DNA of 64,000 nt. Origin: DATENM01 sp045807765 (GTDB lineage: Bacteria > Acidobacteriota > Blastocatellia > UBA7656). Positions 42,680 through 52,701 of the stretch are shown piece by piece (position 1 is the stretch's first letter; every line of letters starts with the position of its first letter). Both the position numbers and the translations under genes were made by a program. The DNA is taken from NCBI GenBank assembly GCA_045807765.1, contig JBJMGU010000207.1:28273-92272 (forward strand), given 5' to 3'. The notes under the pieces are model-generated. The model was not told the DNA's origin. It made no database searches and saw nothing but the letters and a program-made list of their open reading frames with translations.

Positions 42680-42788
42680 CAGGTGACAGGTGACGAGTGA
42701 CAAGCGACAAGATAGCTTACGCATGCCAAGCTCGCTACAAGTTTGAGTGACAACGTCTTGTCACTCGTCACTCGTCACCTGTCACTTT
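42680..42788. repeat. Two-armed heptamer repeat hairpin (GTGACAG/GTGACGA units)
   Basis: The left arm (42680-42710) and right arm (42757-42788) are reverse complements: AGGTGACAGGTGACGAGTGA against TCACTCGTCACTCGTCACCT. The spacer is about 46 nt. It lies between the candidate RNA and pta. Confidence 0.92.
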
Positions 42789-42888
42789 CTGCTATCGCCC
42801 GCCGCCGTAAAATCCTTTACAATTCGTTCTGTAATTCGCTGCTGGAAGCGTAAAGCCCGGATACCTGCCTGGAGGTTGGATTAATCCA

Positions 42889-43905
42889 ATGAACGTCCTC
42901 GATCAAATTCGCGCCCGCGCCGCTGCCGACCCACAACACATCGTGCTGCCTGAAGGCGAAGATGATCGTACCGTGCAGGCGGCGGCGCTCATTGTCGCTG
43001 ACCGCCTCGCTCGCCTCACGCTCGTCGGGCGCGAAGAGGTGATTCGCGGCAAGGCTGCTAGCTTGGGCGCCGACCTGACGGGCGTGGCGATCATCGATCA
43101 CCGCCGCGCCCGCGAGCGCGAAGTTTACGCCGCGCGCTATCACGAGATTCGCCGCGCCAAAGGCGTAACCCTCGAAGAGGCGCACCAGCAGATGAACGAT
43201 CCGCTCTACTTCGGCAACATGATGGTGCGCGAAGGCCACGCCGACGGCAGCGTCAGCGGCGCGACCCACACGACTGGTCATACGGTCAGCTCGGCCTTGC
43301 GTTGTGTCGGCCCGAAGGCGGGGCTGAAGGTGGTGTCGAGCTTCTTCGTAATGGTTGTTCCTAATGTTCAACTTGGCGAAAACGGCGCGTTCGTCTTTGC
43401 CGACTGTGGCGTCATCATCAACCCGAGCGCGGCGGAGCTGGCCGAAATCGCCATTGCTTCGGCAGAGTCGGCACGCGCCCTGCTCAATGTAGAGCCGCGC
43501 GTCGCGCTGCTGTCGTTTTCGACCAAAGGCAGCGCCAAAAACTCGCTGGTGGATAAGGTCATCGAAGCCACGCGGACGGTGCGCGCCCGCGCGCCGCAAA
43601 TTCTGGTTGACGGCGAATTGCAGCTTGACGCCGCCTTAGTCCCCGCCATCGCCCAGAGCAAAGCGCCGGGCAGCCCCCTGGCCGGGCGCGCCAACACGCT
43701 GATCTTTCCAGACCTGCAAGCCGGCAACATTGGCTATAAGCTGGTCGAGCGGCTGGCCGGGGCTACCGCCATCGGCCCGGTGCTGCAAGGGCTGGCCAGG
43801 CCCGCCAATGACCTGTCGCGCGGCTGCAAGGCCGAAGATATCCGCGATACCGTGGCCATCACCGCCGTTCAGGCTCAGGCCAGCGGTCGGCAGACGAGCC
43901 GCTAA
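42889..43905 (+). CDS. pta: Phosphate acetyltransferase
   Basis: Pta interconverts acetyl-CoA and acetyl phosphate. The 338-residue protein is the short form without the DRTGG regulatory domain. Family sequence: PQHIVLPEGEDDRTVQAAAL, GNMMVREGHADGSVSGATHT (substrate site), KVVSSFFVMVV, FADCGVIINPSAAELAEIAI, and LIFPDLQAGNIGYKLVERLA near the C-terminus. The start has TGGAGG about 10 nt upstream. No acetate kinase is adjacent. It is followed by the groES-groEL operon with its own promoter. The upstream 372-nt gap holds a candidate structured RNA and a repeat hairpin. Confidence 0.96.
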   Translation: MNVLDQIRARAAADPQHIVLPEGEDDRTVQAAALIVADRLARLTLVGREEVIRGKAASLGADLTGVAIIDHRRAREREVYAARYHEIRRAKGVTLEEAHQQMNDPLYFGNMMVREGHADGSVSGATHTTGHTVSSALRCVGPKAGLKVVSSFFVMVVPNVQLGENGAFVFADCGVIINPSAAELAEIAIASAESARALLNVEPRVALLSFSTKGSAKNSLVDKVIEATRTVRARAPQILVDGELQLDAALVPAIAQSKAPGSPLAGRANTLIFPDLQAGNIGYKLVERLAGATAIGPVLQGLARPANDLSRGCKAEDIRDTVAITAVQAQASGRQTSR

Positions 43906-43979
43906 GCCGAGCCTGGAGCGTTAGCAACCGTTTTAACCGGAATCTTCGATATATTTTTCTTCGCCGCCCGCCGAATTTA

Positions 43980-44008
43980 TTGACAGCCGCACAATCAGAA
44001 AATATAAT
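43980..44008 (+). promoter_or_regulatory. Consensus sigma-70 promoter of groES-groEL
   Basis: TTGACA (43980-43985) and TATAAT (44003-44008) both match consensus exactly, with 17 nt between. The -10 box touches the CIRCE operator, so bound HrcA would block the polymerase. No other promoter in the window is this perfect. Confidence 0.92.
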
Positions 44009-44034
44009 TAGCACTCTCAATGAGAGAGTGCTAA
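44008..44034 (+). promoter_or_regulatory. CIRCE operator (HrcA binding site)
   Basis: TTAGCACTC (44008-44016), nine spacer bases, then GAGTGCTAA (44026-44034) is the exact CIRCE inverted repeat. It implies HrcA-controlled heat-shock expression of groES-groEL. The hrcA gene is not in this window. Confidence 0.97.
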
Positions 44035-44098
44035 CTTTTATGCCAACCAGCCAGACCGGCAATGTAATTTTCTAAATAGAAAGGAGTCCGTACCAGCT

Positions 44099-44425
<327 letters not shown>

Positions 44426-44436
44426 GAATTCATCCC

Positions 44437-44533
44437 GATTTTGGATTTTAGATTTTAGATTTTAGATTCAGGGACCGGGCTAGCGGCCTCGTCCCGGCAA
44501 TCCAAAAACCGGCAATCCAAAATCCAAAATCCC
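44437..44533. repeat. Two-armed heptamer repeat hairpin (ATTTTAG units) between groES and groEL
   Basis: The left arm (44437-44469) reads GATTTTGGATTTTAGATTTT and on; the right arm (44498-44533) reads AATCCAAAAACCGGCAATCC and on. The spacer is 28 nt and has its own small GGGACCGGG..CCCGG pairing. The hairpin separates the two cistrons of one operon. Confidence 0.9.
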
Positions 44534-44554
44534 CTGAGTTAGGAGAGTAAAACT

Positions 44555-46183
<1,629 letters not shown>

Positions 46184-46213
46184 TCCGCCGGTCGCCAATC
46201 AGGCTCGCAAGCC

Positions 46214-46248
46214 AAAGGCTCTGTCTCTTCGGAGGCAGAGCCTTTTTA
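46214..46248 (+). terminator. Intrinsic terminator after groEL
   Basis: AGGCTCTG (46216-46223) pairs with CAGAGCCT (46236-46243) around a 12-nt loop, followed by TTTTT. The T-run overlaps the stop codon of the convergent ABC permease gene. The stem is perfect. Confidence 0.9.
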
Positions 46249-48771
46249 TTGTGCGCGCAAGGTCGCGAGCGGCTTTCTCGCCAGCACGTCGAGTGTCGAC
46301 ACCGCGCCCACGACGGTCACCAAAACAATCGTCGCCAGCATGCCGATGAGGTTGATCTGTGGCGTCAGGCTCCACTTGATTTCAAAGATGTAATGCGAGG
46401 TCGCATAAGATAACCCCACCGCCGCGAGCGAGCCAACCACGCCGGCCACTGTGCCCATCAAGCCGTACTCGGCCAGCAAAATTAGCAGAATCGTCTTGCG
46501 CTTGGCCCCGAGCGTCTTCAGCACCGCCGTTTCATAGACGCGCTGGAACTTTGTCATCGCCAGTGAGCCTGAGAGAATCAGCACGCCGCTCAACAGTACG
46601 AAGGCGCCGACGAAGGTGACGGCCAGCGTGATGTTGTTGACGATCCGAGTTACCGCCTTGACGATGTCGGCCACGTCAATGATTGAAACGTTCGGGTACT
46701 TGTCGAGCAGGGCACGTTGAAAGCGCGAGCGTTCGGGCTCGGTGTCGGGGCCGTTGAGCGCGGCGACCCACATCTGCGGCGCGCTTTCCAGCACGCCCGG
46801 TCGGAAGACGAACATGAAGACGGTGCGGGCATTGCGCAAGTCGGCGCGGCGGACGCTGGTGACGCGCGCCGTGATCTTGCGTCCCTGAATGTCGAAGACA
46901 ACAGGGCTGCCGATGCCCATCCCACCCAGGCCCCAGACGTTCTCTTCGATAGACACTTCCGGCTCTTTCGATGGCGTCGCATCCCAGTAATGGCCGGCGA
47001 CAATCGTTTCGTTGGTGTCGAGATTCGGGCGATAGGTGACAACGTATTCGCGCCCCAGCCTGCCGCGTTCGCGCTTCATCTCTTCATTCTCAAAATCGAT
47101 CTCGTGGCCGTTGATCGCCTGGATGCGAACGCGCACGGTCGGCACCATCTGCGGGGGCGCGCCGGTCTGTTGCTCGACGTACTGTGCCAGCGGCGCGGCC
47201 TGATCCGTCTGCACGTCGATCAAAAACATATTCGGCAGATTGCCCTGTAACGCCGCGTTGAATTCGTTGACCAGGTTCGCCTGCACTGACTGAATCGAAA
47301 TAACCAGAAAGACACCCAGGCCCACGACCATGACGATGACGCGCGTCTGGTTGCCCGGTCGGTGCAGGCTGTTGATGGCCTGCTTGAGCGGAAACGAGCG
47401 CAAGCGATTCATGCGCCGCACCAGCCAGACCAACAACGTTGCCGCGCCATATAGCAAGCCGGCAGTCACCGCCAGCCCGCCAAGAAAAAATAGCCCGGTG
47501 CGAATCGAGCCTGCCTGCCAGGAGACCACGAAGAGCAGTCCCATCACAACTGCGAATGCCGACGCCCAGCGCGCCCAGTCGAAGCGCCGCGCGGCAGGCG
47601 CGACATCTTCGCGCAGCAAGACGTTTGGCTTGATGTGACGGACGCGCAACAAGGGCAGCGCCGAAAAGAGCAGCGAGATTAGCACCCCGACCGCAAAGCC
47701 TTGCAGCGCCGCGCCCGGCCTCAGGCCATAACTCATGTACTGCGGCAGGCGGTCGGCAAAGAAATGCTCGATGACGACCAGCACGCCTTTGCCGAAGGCG
47801 ACGCCAAACAGGCTGCCGACGATGCCGAGCGCAACGATTTGCAGAAGGTAGACGAGCGTGATCTTCGTCCCATTGCCGCCGATGCACTTCAAGATGGCAA
47901 TCGATTTCTTCTTCTGCTCGATGAAGGTGCGCGTGACGTTGAAGATGCCGATGCCGCCGAGCACCAGGATCACCAGGCCGGTCAGCGACGAATAATCTTC
48001 AGCGCGGCTGAACTGCTCGGTCAGATTGTCCTGCGAGTTCTTGTACGAGCGCACGTTGATGGCATTGTTGTTCTTGAATTCGGCGCGCAGTTGTTTGACC
48101 AGCGGCTCCATCTGGCCTTCAGGCGTGCTGAAGAGCAAGCGCCTGCGGGCGCGGCTGCCGAAGCCTGTTAGGCCGGCGGCTTCAAGCGCCGCGCGCTCGA
48201 TGAAAACGCGCGGCCCCAGGCGAAAGCCGCTCGACCCGCCCGGCTCTTTATCGAGCACGCCGCGAATCTGAAACTTCGTGTTGCCGATCAAGACTTCGTC
48301 GCCGACCTGCAAGCTCAAACGCTCAAGCAGCGCCGGCGCGACGATTGCGCCGTGATTGGCGAGCAAGGCGTGATCGAACGGCTCGCCGTTTTGCAGCCGG
48401 AATTCGCCGTAGAGCGGGAACGGCGGCTCGATGCCTTTCAGCTCGATCATCGCCGCGCCTTCGTGCTGCGGGTCGGCGGGGCGAATCATCGTCACCGAAT
48501 CAATCGTCTCGGTGCGCGCCGTAGCAATCGGGTCGGCGATGCGATTGATCTTGTCGAGCGTCTCTTTCTCCCACGGGCGGTTGGTGTCTACCTGCACGTC
48601 TGCGGTCAGCAGCGCCCGCGCTTCCAGAGCAATCGCCGCGTTGGCGTTCTGCATCATCGAGCGCACGGCGACGATGCATCCCACGCCGATGGCGATGGAG
48701 AGAAAAAAGAAAAGTAATCTGCGCCACGAGCTGCGCAATTCGCGCCGCGCCATCTGAAAAACGAATCTCAC
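46246..48771 (-). CDS. ABC exporter permease, FtsX-like double domain (YbbP-like)
   Basis: The 841-residue protein has about ten membrane segments. An N-terminal helix (LLFFFLSIAIGVGCIVAVRS) precedes a periplasmic MacB-like domain. Two FtsX permease domains follow: LTGLVILVLGGIGIFNVTRT with KKKSIAILKCIG, and the C-terminal VTFVGAFVLLSGVLILSGSL with VYETAVLKTLGAKRKTILLI. A second periplasmic domain lies between them. This plan matches YbbP/FtsX-type exporters that expel lipids or peptides, or act as mechanotransmitters. The start is a GTG that overlaps the ATPase stop by 4 nt, so they are coupled. A TesA-like esterase is encoded divergently, as with E. coli ybbA-ybbP and tesA. Confidence 0.9.
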   Translation of the reverse strand: MRFVFQMARRELRSSWRRLLFFFLSIAIGVGCIVAVRSMMQNANAAIALEARALLTADVQVDTNRPWEKETLDKINRIADPIATARTETIDSVTMIRPADPQHEGAAMIELKGIEPPFPLYGEFRLQNGEPFDHALLANHGAIVAPALLERLSLQVGDEVLIGNTKFQIRGVLDKEPGGSSGFRLGPRVFIERAALEAAGLTGFGSRARRRLLFSTPEGQMEPLVKQLRAEFKNNNAINVRSYKNSQDNLTEQFSRAEDYSSLTGLVILVLGGIGIFNVTRTFIEQKKKSIAILKCIGGNGTKITLVYLLQIVALGIVGSLFGVAFGKGVLVVIEHFFADRLPQYMSYGLRPGAALQGFAVGVLISLLFSALPLLRVRHIKPNVLLREDVAPAARRFDWARWASAFAVVMGLLFVVSWQAGSIRTGLFFLGGLAVTAGLLYGAATLLVWLVRRMNRLRSFPLKQAINSLHRPGNQTRVIVMVVGLGVFLVISIQSVQANLVNEFNAALQGNLPNMFLIDVQTDQAAPLAQYVEQQTGAPPQMVPTVRVRIQAINGHEIDFENEEMKRERGRLGREYVVTYRPNLDTNETIVAGHYWDATPSKEPEVSIEENVWGLGGMGIGSPVVFDIQGRKITARVTSVRRADLRNARTVFMFVFRPGVLESAPQMWVAALNGPDTEPERSRFQRALLDKYPNVSIIDVADIVKAVTRIVNNITLAVTFVGAFVLLSGVLILSGSLAMTKFQRVYETAVLKTLGAKRKTILLILLAEYGLMGTVAGVVGSLAAVGLSYATSHYIFEIKWSLTPQINLIGMLATIVLVTVVGAVSTLDVLARKPLATLRAQ

Positions 48772-49487
48772 CGCGTCGCCTCCATTTCGCTGCCTGCCGC
48801 AGGGCTTTCGACCGCGGGCGCGTGGCTGTCGCTATAGACGCGGCCTTCGCGCAAGACGATCTGCCGATCCGCGAGCGCCGCCAGCTCATGGTCATGAGTC
48901 ACCAGAACCAGCGTCGCCCGGCGGCGGCGATTCATCTCGACCATCATCTCGAAGACATGCTGCCCGTTTCGCGAATCGAGATTGCCGGTCGGCTCGTCGG
49001 CCAGCAAGATCGTCGGATTGTTGGCAAAGGCGCGCGCGATAGCGACGCGCTGTTGCTCGCCGCCCGACAGTTGCGCCGGATAATGGTGCGCGCGGGCGAC
49101 AAGATCAACGTCTTCGAGCAAGGATTGGGCGCGCTCGCGGGCATCGCGCAGACCGCGAATCTCCATCGGCACAAGGATGTTTTCCAGCGCCGTCAGCGAC
49201 GGAATCAGGTGAAACGATTGAAAGACGAAGCCGAGCTTTTCGCCGCGCAGCTCGGCCAGTTGATCTTCGTTCATCGCGGTGATGTTTTCGCCGTCAATGG
49301 TGATCTCGCCGGCGCTCGGCGCATCCAGCCCGGCAATCAACCCGAGCAGCGTAGACTTGCCGCTCCCCGACGGGCCGACGATGCTGACAAACTGGCCGTC
49401 GGGGATGCGCAGGTCGAGCGCGTAGAGAATCGTCAGCATTTCTGCGCCCGAAGGCACGATCTTTGAAACGTTGTAGAGTTCGATCAT
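48768..49487 (-). CDS. ABC exporter ATPase (LolD/YbbA-like)
   Basis: The 239-residue ATPase carries Walker A VGPSGSGKSTLLGLIAGLDA, Q-loop FVFQSFHLIPSLTALENILV, signature LSGGEQQRVAIARAF, Walker B ILLADEPTGNLD, and switch His in VLVTHDHELA. The DEPTGNLDS and LIPSLTALEN sequences mark the MacB/LolD/YbbA class. It energises the permease whose gene follows with a 4-nt overlap. The C-terminus has a short extra tail (DSHAPAVESPAAGSEMEATR). Divergent from the esterase gene (61 nt between starts). Confidence 0.93.
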   Translation of the reverse strand: MIELYNVSKIVPSGAEMLTILYALDLRIPDGQFVSIVGPSGSGKSTLLGLIAGLDAPSAGEITIDGENITAMNEDQLAELRGEKLGFVFQSFHLIPSLTALENILVPMEIRGLRDARERAQSLLEDVDLVARAHHYPAQLSGGEQQRVAIARAFANNPTILLADEPTGNLDSRNGQHVFEMMVEMNRRRRATLVLVTHDHELAALADRQIVLREGRVYSDSHAPAVESPAAGSEMEATR

Positions 49488-49536
49488 CCGCTGTTTCCGC
49501 CTGCCACATTCTCGCCGCGCGCCGGGCGCGGGCTGC

Positions 49537-49542
49537 TATAAT
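49537..49542 (+). promoter_or_regulatory. -10 element giving a possibly leaderless transcript
   Basis: TATAAT (49537-49542) is followed by only six bases before the ATG at 49549. Transcription normally starts about seven bases after the -10 box, which would be at or near the A of that ATG. There is no ribosome-binding sequence in between. Confidence 0.5.
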
Positions 49543-49548
49543 TTCAAA

Positions 49549-50250
49549 ATGAGAGTCATTCTGTTTGGCCTTTTATTATGCGCCCTCGCAGTCTTCGCGG
49601 CATGCAAAGGCGGGCCGTCGAAAGGCGCGGCGACGGCGCCGGCGGCCACTGAATCGCCTGCGAAGCCAGTTAAGAGTGTAGCGAAGATCGTCGCATTCGG
49701 CGACAGCCTGACCGCCGGATATGGCTTGAGCCTTGAAGAGAGCTACCCGTCGCTGTTGCAGAAGAAGCTGGCGGCAGATGGGTTCGATTATGAAGTGGTC
49801 AACGCCGGCATTTCCGGCGATACATCGGCGGACGGCGTGCGGCGCATTGACTGGTCGCTGGAAGGCGGCGATGTCAAAGTCGTCATCCTTGAACTGGGCG
49901 CTAACGACATTCTGCGCGGCCAGCCCATCGAAGAGATGAAGAAGAATTTGAGCACCATCATCAAGCGCGCCAAAGCGCGCGGCGCACAGGTATTGCTCGC
50001 CGGCATGGAAGCGCCGACCAATTCAGGCATCGATTACCGCCGCTGGACGCACGGCGCTTTCAGCGAGTTGGCGAAAGCGCATAACGTGGCGCTGATCCCT
50101 TTTCTTCTCGACCGCGTCGCCGGCATTCAATCCTTGAACCAGCCGGACGGCATTCATCCGAATCGCGAAGGGGCGCGCATCGTTGCCGACACGGTCTATC
50201 AATACCTCAAGCCGATGCTCGAAAAGGCCGATCAGGCGGCAGCAAGATGA
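49549..50250 (+). CDS. SGNH-hydrolase lipoprotein (TesA/arylesterase-like)
   Basis: The 233-residue protein has a lipobox ending VFAAC (Cys19). The SGNH blocks are all visible: GDSLTAGYGL (catalytic Ser), the Gly in NAGISGDTSADG, GANDILRG (Asn), and DGIHPN (Asp and His). TesA-type enzymes hydrolyse acyl esters and thioesters in the periplasm, and also act on aryl esters. Anchoring by lipid is not the E. coli form. Together with the divergent ABC pair it mirrors the ybbA-ybbP/tesA neighbourhood, suggesting a shared role in lipid handling. It may be translated from a leaderless mRNA. Confidence 0.92.
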   Translation: MRVILFGLLLCALAVFAACKGGPSKGAATAPAATESPAKPVKSVAKIVAFGDSLTAGYGLSLEESYPSLLQKKLAADGFDYEVVNAGISGDTSADGVRRIDWSLEGGDVKVVILELGANDILRGQPIEEMKKNLSTIIKRAKARGAQVLLAGMEAPTNSGIDYRRWTHGAFSELAKAHNVALIPFLLDRVAGIQSLNQPDGIHPNREGARIVADTVYQYLKPMLEKADQAAAR

Positions 50251-50265
50251 GCTTAGCCAGAGCAG

Positions 50266-50340
50266 TCGCCACGAAGGCACCAAGACACAAAGAATCACAA
50301 TCTGCTTTGTGATTCTTTGTGTCTTGGTGACTTTGTGGCT
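50266..50340. repeat. Near-perfect 23-bp hairpin between convergent genes (CACCAAGACACAAAG type)
   Basis: The arms at 50278-50300 and 50307-50329 are perfect reverse complements of 23 nt around a six-base loop; pairing continues imperfectly outward to about 50266 and 50340. It sits between the converging esterase and hisI genes, so it can serve as a terminator on either strand. The unit type also occurs, degraded, at 11371-11470. Confidence 0.92.
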
Positions 50341-50364
50341 AAGGCTCAATGCATTTGCAAACTG

Positions 50365-50688
50365 CTATAGCGTGCGAAAGAAGCAGGCGCGCGCCCCCGT
50401 GTGACAGGCCGGGCCGCGCGGTTCGACTCGGACGAGCAAGGTGTCGCCGTCGCAATCAATGGCCAGCGAAATGACGCGCTGGGTGTTGCCCGATGTCGCG
50501 CCCTTGTGCCAGAGTTCGCCGCGTGAACGGCTCCAGAACCATGTCTCGCGGGTCGCCAGCGTCTTCACAAGTGACTCGCGATTCATGTAAGCGAGCATCA
50601 GCACTTCGCCGGTCGCCGCATCCTGCACCACCGCCGGCACCAGGCCGCACTCATCAAAACGCACATCGTCAATCAATGAGCTTTGCAT
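50365..50688 (-). CDS. hisI: Phosphoribosyl-AMP cyclohydrolase
   Basis: HisI catalyses the third step of histidine synthesis, opening the purine ring of phosphoribosyl-AMP. The 107-residue length is that of a stand-alone HisI without HisE. The motifs TRETWFWSRSRGELWHKGAT and SGNTQ, then DCDGDTLLVRVEPRGPACHT (metal-binding Cys and His), are typical. A second ATG one codon upstream is possible. It is the last his gene here. hisE and hisG are not seen in the window. Confidence 0.96.
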   Translation of the reverse strand: MQSSLIDDVRFDECGLVPAVVQDAATGEVLMLAYMNRESLVKTLATRETWFWSRSRGELWHKGATSGNTQRVISLAIDCDGDTLLVRVEPRGPACHTGARACFFRTL

Positions 50689-50709
50689 CATTGGTCTCTC
50701 ACGCGTGAC

Positions 50710-51546
50710 TCAACGCACCGGCAGGCCGCGCGCCCGCAGATAATCTTTCGCTTGCGCGATGGTGAATTCGCCGAAGTGAAAGATTGATGCGGCCAGCACC
50801 GCCGAGGCGCGCCCCGCGCTCAAGGCTTCGTAAAGATGTTCGAGCGTGCCGGCGCCGCCCGAAGCGATTACCGGAATTGAAACCGCCTCGGCGACCGCGC
50901 GCGTCAACTCAATATCGTAACCGTCGCGTGTGCCGTCACAGTCCATACTGGTCAGCAAGATTTCGCCGCCGCCCAGCGCTTCAACACGCCGCGCCCATTC
51001 AATCACATCGATCCCCGCAGGCTTGCGCCCGCCGTGCGTGTAGACCTGCCAGCGGGGAAACGCGACGATGGCTGCCTCGCTCCCGCCTGCTAGTTTTTTC
51101 TCCGCGTCGCCGCGTCGCCGTGTCCCCGCGTCGCTATTCGGCGCTACGCGCTTGGCGTCAATCGCCACGACGATGGCTTGCGAGCCAAAAGCCTGCGCGC
51201 CTTCGGTGATGATCGCCGGTTCGTTGATGGCTGCGGTGTTGACCGAGACTTTGTCCGCGCCCGACGCCAGCATTCGCCGCATGTCTTCGACGGTGCGGAT
51301 GCCGCCGCCCACGGTGAAAGGGATGAAGATCGTGTCGGCGACGCGGCGCGCCATGTCATACACCAGATCGCGGCTGTCGCTTGACGCCGTAATGTCGAGG
51401 AAGACCAGTTCGTCAGCGCCTTCGCGGTCGTAGCGGCGGGCCTGCTCGACCGGATCGCCGGCGTCAATGAGGTCAACGAAGCGAATCCCTTTGACGACAC
51501 GTCCGCAGTTTACGTCCAGGCATGGGATGATGCGTTTGGCCAGCAT
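50710..51546 (-). CDS. hisF: Imidazole glycerol phosphate synthase cyclase subunit, with loop insertion
   Basis: HisF, with HisH, forms imidazole glycerol phosphate and AICAR. Family sequence: IIPCLDVNCGRVVKGIRFVD, DELVFLDITAS, PFTVGGGIRTVEDMRRML, DKVSVNTAAI and GGEILLTSMDCDGTRDGYDI. The protein has 278 residues; usual HisF proteins have 250-260. The excess of about 20-25 residues lies between DAKRV and RWQVYTHGGRKPAG, where other HisF proteins have only a few residues. It is read from a tandem repeat of CGCGTCGC units. This loop is at the edge of the barrel, so the enzyme is probably still active. hisA precedes it by 11 nt. Confidence 0.95.
   Translation of the reverse strand: MLAKRIIPCLDVNCGRVVKGIRFVDLIDAGDPVEQARRYDREGADELVFLDITASSDSRDLVYDMARRVADTIFIPFTVGGGIRTVEDMRRMLASGADKVSVNTAAINEPAIITEGAQAFGSQAIVVAIDAKRVAPNSDAGTRRRGDAEKKLAGGSEAAIVAFPRWQVYTHGGRKPAGIDVIEWARRVEALGGGEILLTSMDCDGTRDGYDIELTRAVAEAVSIPVIASGGAGTLEHLYEALSAGRASAVLAASIFHFGEFTIAQAKDYLRARGLPVR
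51101..51135. repeat. Octamer tandem repeat inside hisF (CGCGTCGC units)
   Basis: About four 8-nt units (CGCGTCGC, CGCGTCGC, CGTGTCCC, CGCGTCG) on the plus strand. The flanking 51066-51150 is the coding insertion in HisF. A short relative (CACGTCGCCATGTCACCGCG) occurs at the hisD/hisC junction (56780-56799). Confidence 0.8.
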
Positions 51547-51557
51547 GGATCAATCGC

Positions 51558-52295
51558 TCACGATGTCTTAAGAGCGGCTCGGAGAGCCTGTTTCAAGGTG
51601 AAGCGGTTTTCGTAAAGCGCCTTGCCGACGATTACCGCATCCACGCCGTCGCTCTCCAGTTGAGCGACATGGGTGATGTCTTCGAGCGAGCCAACACCGC
51701 CCGAAGCAGTGACGCGCGCCGCCGACCGTCGGGCAATCTCGCGCGTCGTTTCCAGGTTCGGCCCTTTCAAACGGCCATCGCGCGCAATGTCAGTGTAGAT
51801 GATTCGCTCGACGCCGAAGGCGGCGACCTCGCACGCCAGATCAATGGCATCAACGCGCGTCGCTGCTGTCCAGCCACGCGTCGCCACCTGGCCTTCGCGC
51901 GCATCGATGCCGACGACGATGGCATCGCCGAAGGCGGCGACGGCGGCGCGCAACAGGTCGGGCTGTTCGACGGCGACCGTGCCGAGGATGGCATAGCGCG
52001 CCCCGACATCGCGCAGCAGGAATTCGATGTCAGCGAGCGAGCGCAATCCGCCGCCGACTTCAATGGGGATAGCGACCTCACCGTTGATGCGCTTGATGAT
52101 TTGCAGGTTCGCCGAGGCGGCGCCGTGAAAGGCGCCATCCAGATCAACAACGTGAATCAACTGCGCGCCGGCCTTCTCATAAACGCGCGCCACTTCGAGC
52201 GGGTCGCGGTCATAGACTTTGGCGCTCGCCTCGCGCCCTTCCGTCAGCCGCACGCAGCGACCGCCTTTCAGATCAATAGCCGGGATAATAAGCAT
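51558..52295 (-). CDS. hisA: ProFAR isomerase
   Basis: HisA isomerises the fourth histidine intermediate, an Amadori rearrangement. Family sequence begins MLIIPAIDLKGGRCVRLTEG, and VDLDGAFHG, EVGGGLRSLADIEFLL, YAILGTVAV and TDIARDGRLKGPNLE follow, with TASGGVGSLEDI near the end. From the ATG at 52295 it has 245 residues, the normal length; the frame is open 15 codons upstream and would overlap the toxin gene, so the shorter start is preferred. The ribosome site is weak. The upstream gene is a Doc-type toxin rather than hisH. Confidence 0.96.
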   Translation of the reverse strand: MLIIPAIDLKGGRCVRLTEGREASAKVYDRDPLEVARVYEKAGAQLIHVVDLDGAFHGAASANLQIIKRINGEVAIPIEVGGGLRSLADIEFLLRDVGARYAILGTVAVEQPDLLRAAVAAFGDAIVVGIDAREGQVATRGWTAATRVDAIDLACEVAAFGVERIIYTDIARDGRLKGPNLETTREIARRSAARVTASGGVGSLEDITHVAQLESDGVDAVIVGKALYENRFTLKQALRAALKTS

Positions 52296-52323
52296 AGAAA
52301 CCAATGGATTTTTCAGATATACA

Positions 52324-52701
52324 TCAAAGCGGGCGTGCATGTTTACGCAGCCACGATTCTAACCGCGCGAAGGAGAATTCATGAGCATTGAACAGCTCGT
52401 CAATGAACTCAAAAGCCGCATCCTCCTCAACGCTGACATCATAACCGTTCACCGCCAGAAAGACGAATGCGGCGGTCACCGCTATGCGCTTGTTGCCATC
52501 TATAAAGGGATGATTGCCGCCCAATGATTCCATCAAGGCAGCCGCTTCTTCCACCCGGTCTGCATAATAGCCACTCTGATACCGGCCAATGGCAGATTCA
52601 AGCAGGACCTCGTCCCTGATGCCGTGAAGGCCGCCGAATCGCTCAATCAGTTCGTGGTGAATGGCAATGAGATGTGCTTTGGTGAGGTATGTCGTGCTCA
52701 T
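52324..52701 (-). CDS. Doc-type Fic-fold toxin
   Basis: This 125-residue protein has the Doc motif HPFIDGNKRIA, where Doc kinases have HxFxDANKR. Doc phosphorylates elongation factor Tu; relatives may AMPylate. N-terminal sequence YLTKAHLIAIHHELIERFGG and ESAIGRYQSGYY are typical of the 'death on curing' family. Its start overlaps the small upstream gene by 4 nt (ATGA), the usual antitoxin-toxin order. The pair sits directly before hisA in the same orientation, 28 nt away. It was therefore inserted into, or travels with, the his genes. Confidence 0.92.
   Translation of the reverse strand: MSTTYLTKAHLIAIHHELIERFGGLHGIRDEVLLESAIGRYQSGYYADRVEEAAALMESLGGNHPFIDGNKRIAVTAAFVFLAVNGYDVSVEEDAAFEFIDELFNAHEFSFARLESWLRKHARPL

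Noticed and set aside
51060..51150. HisF insertion as an intein or group I intron
   Set aside because: It is only about 70-75 nt in frame, far too short, and has no splicing motifs; it matches a tandem repeat.
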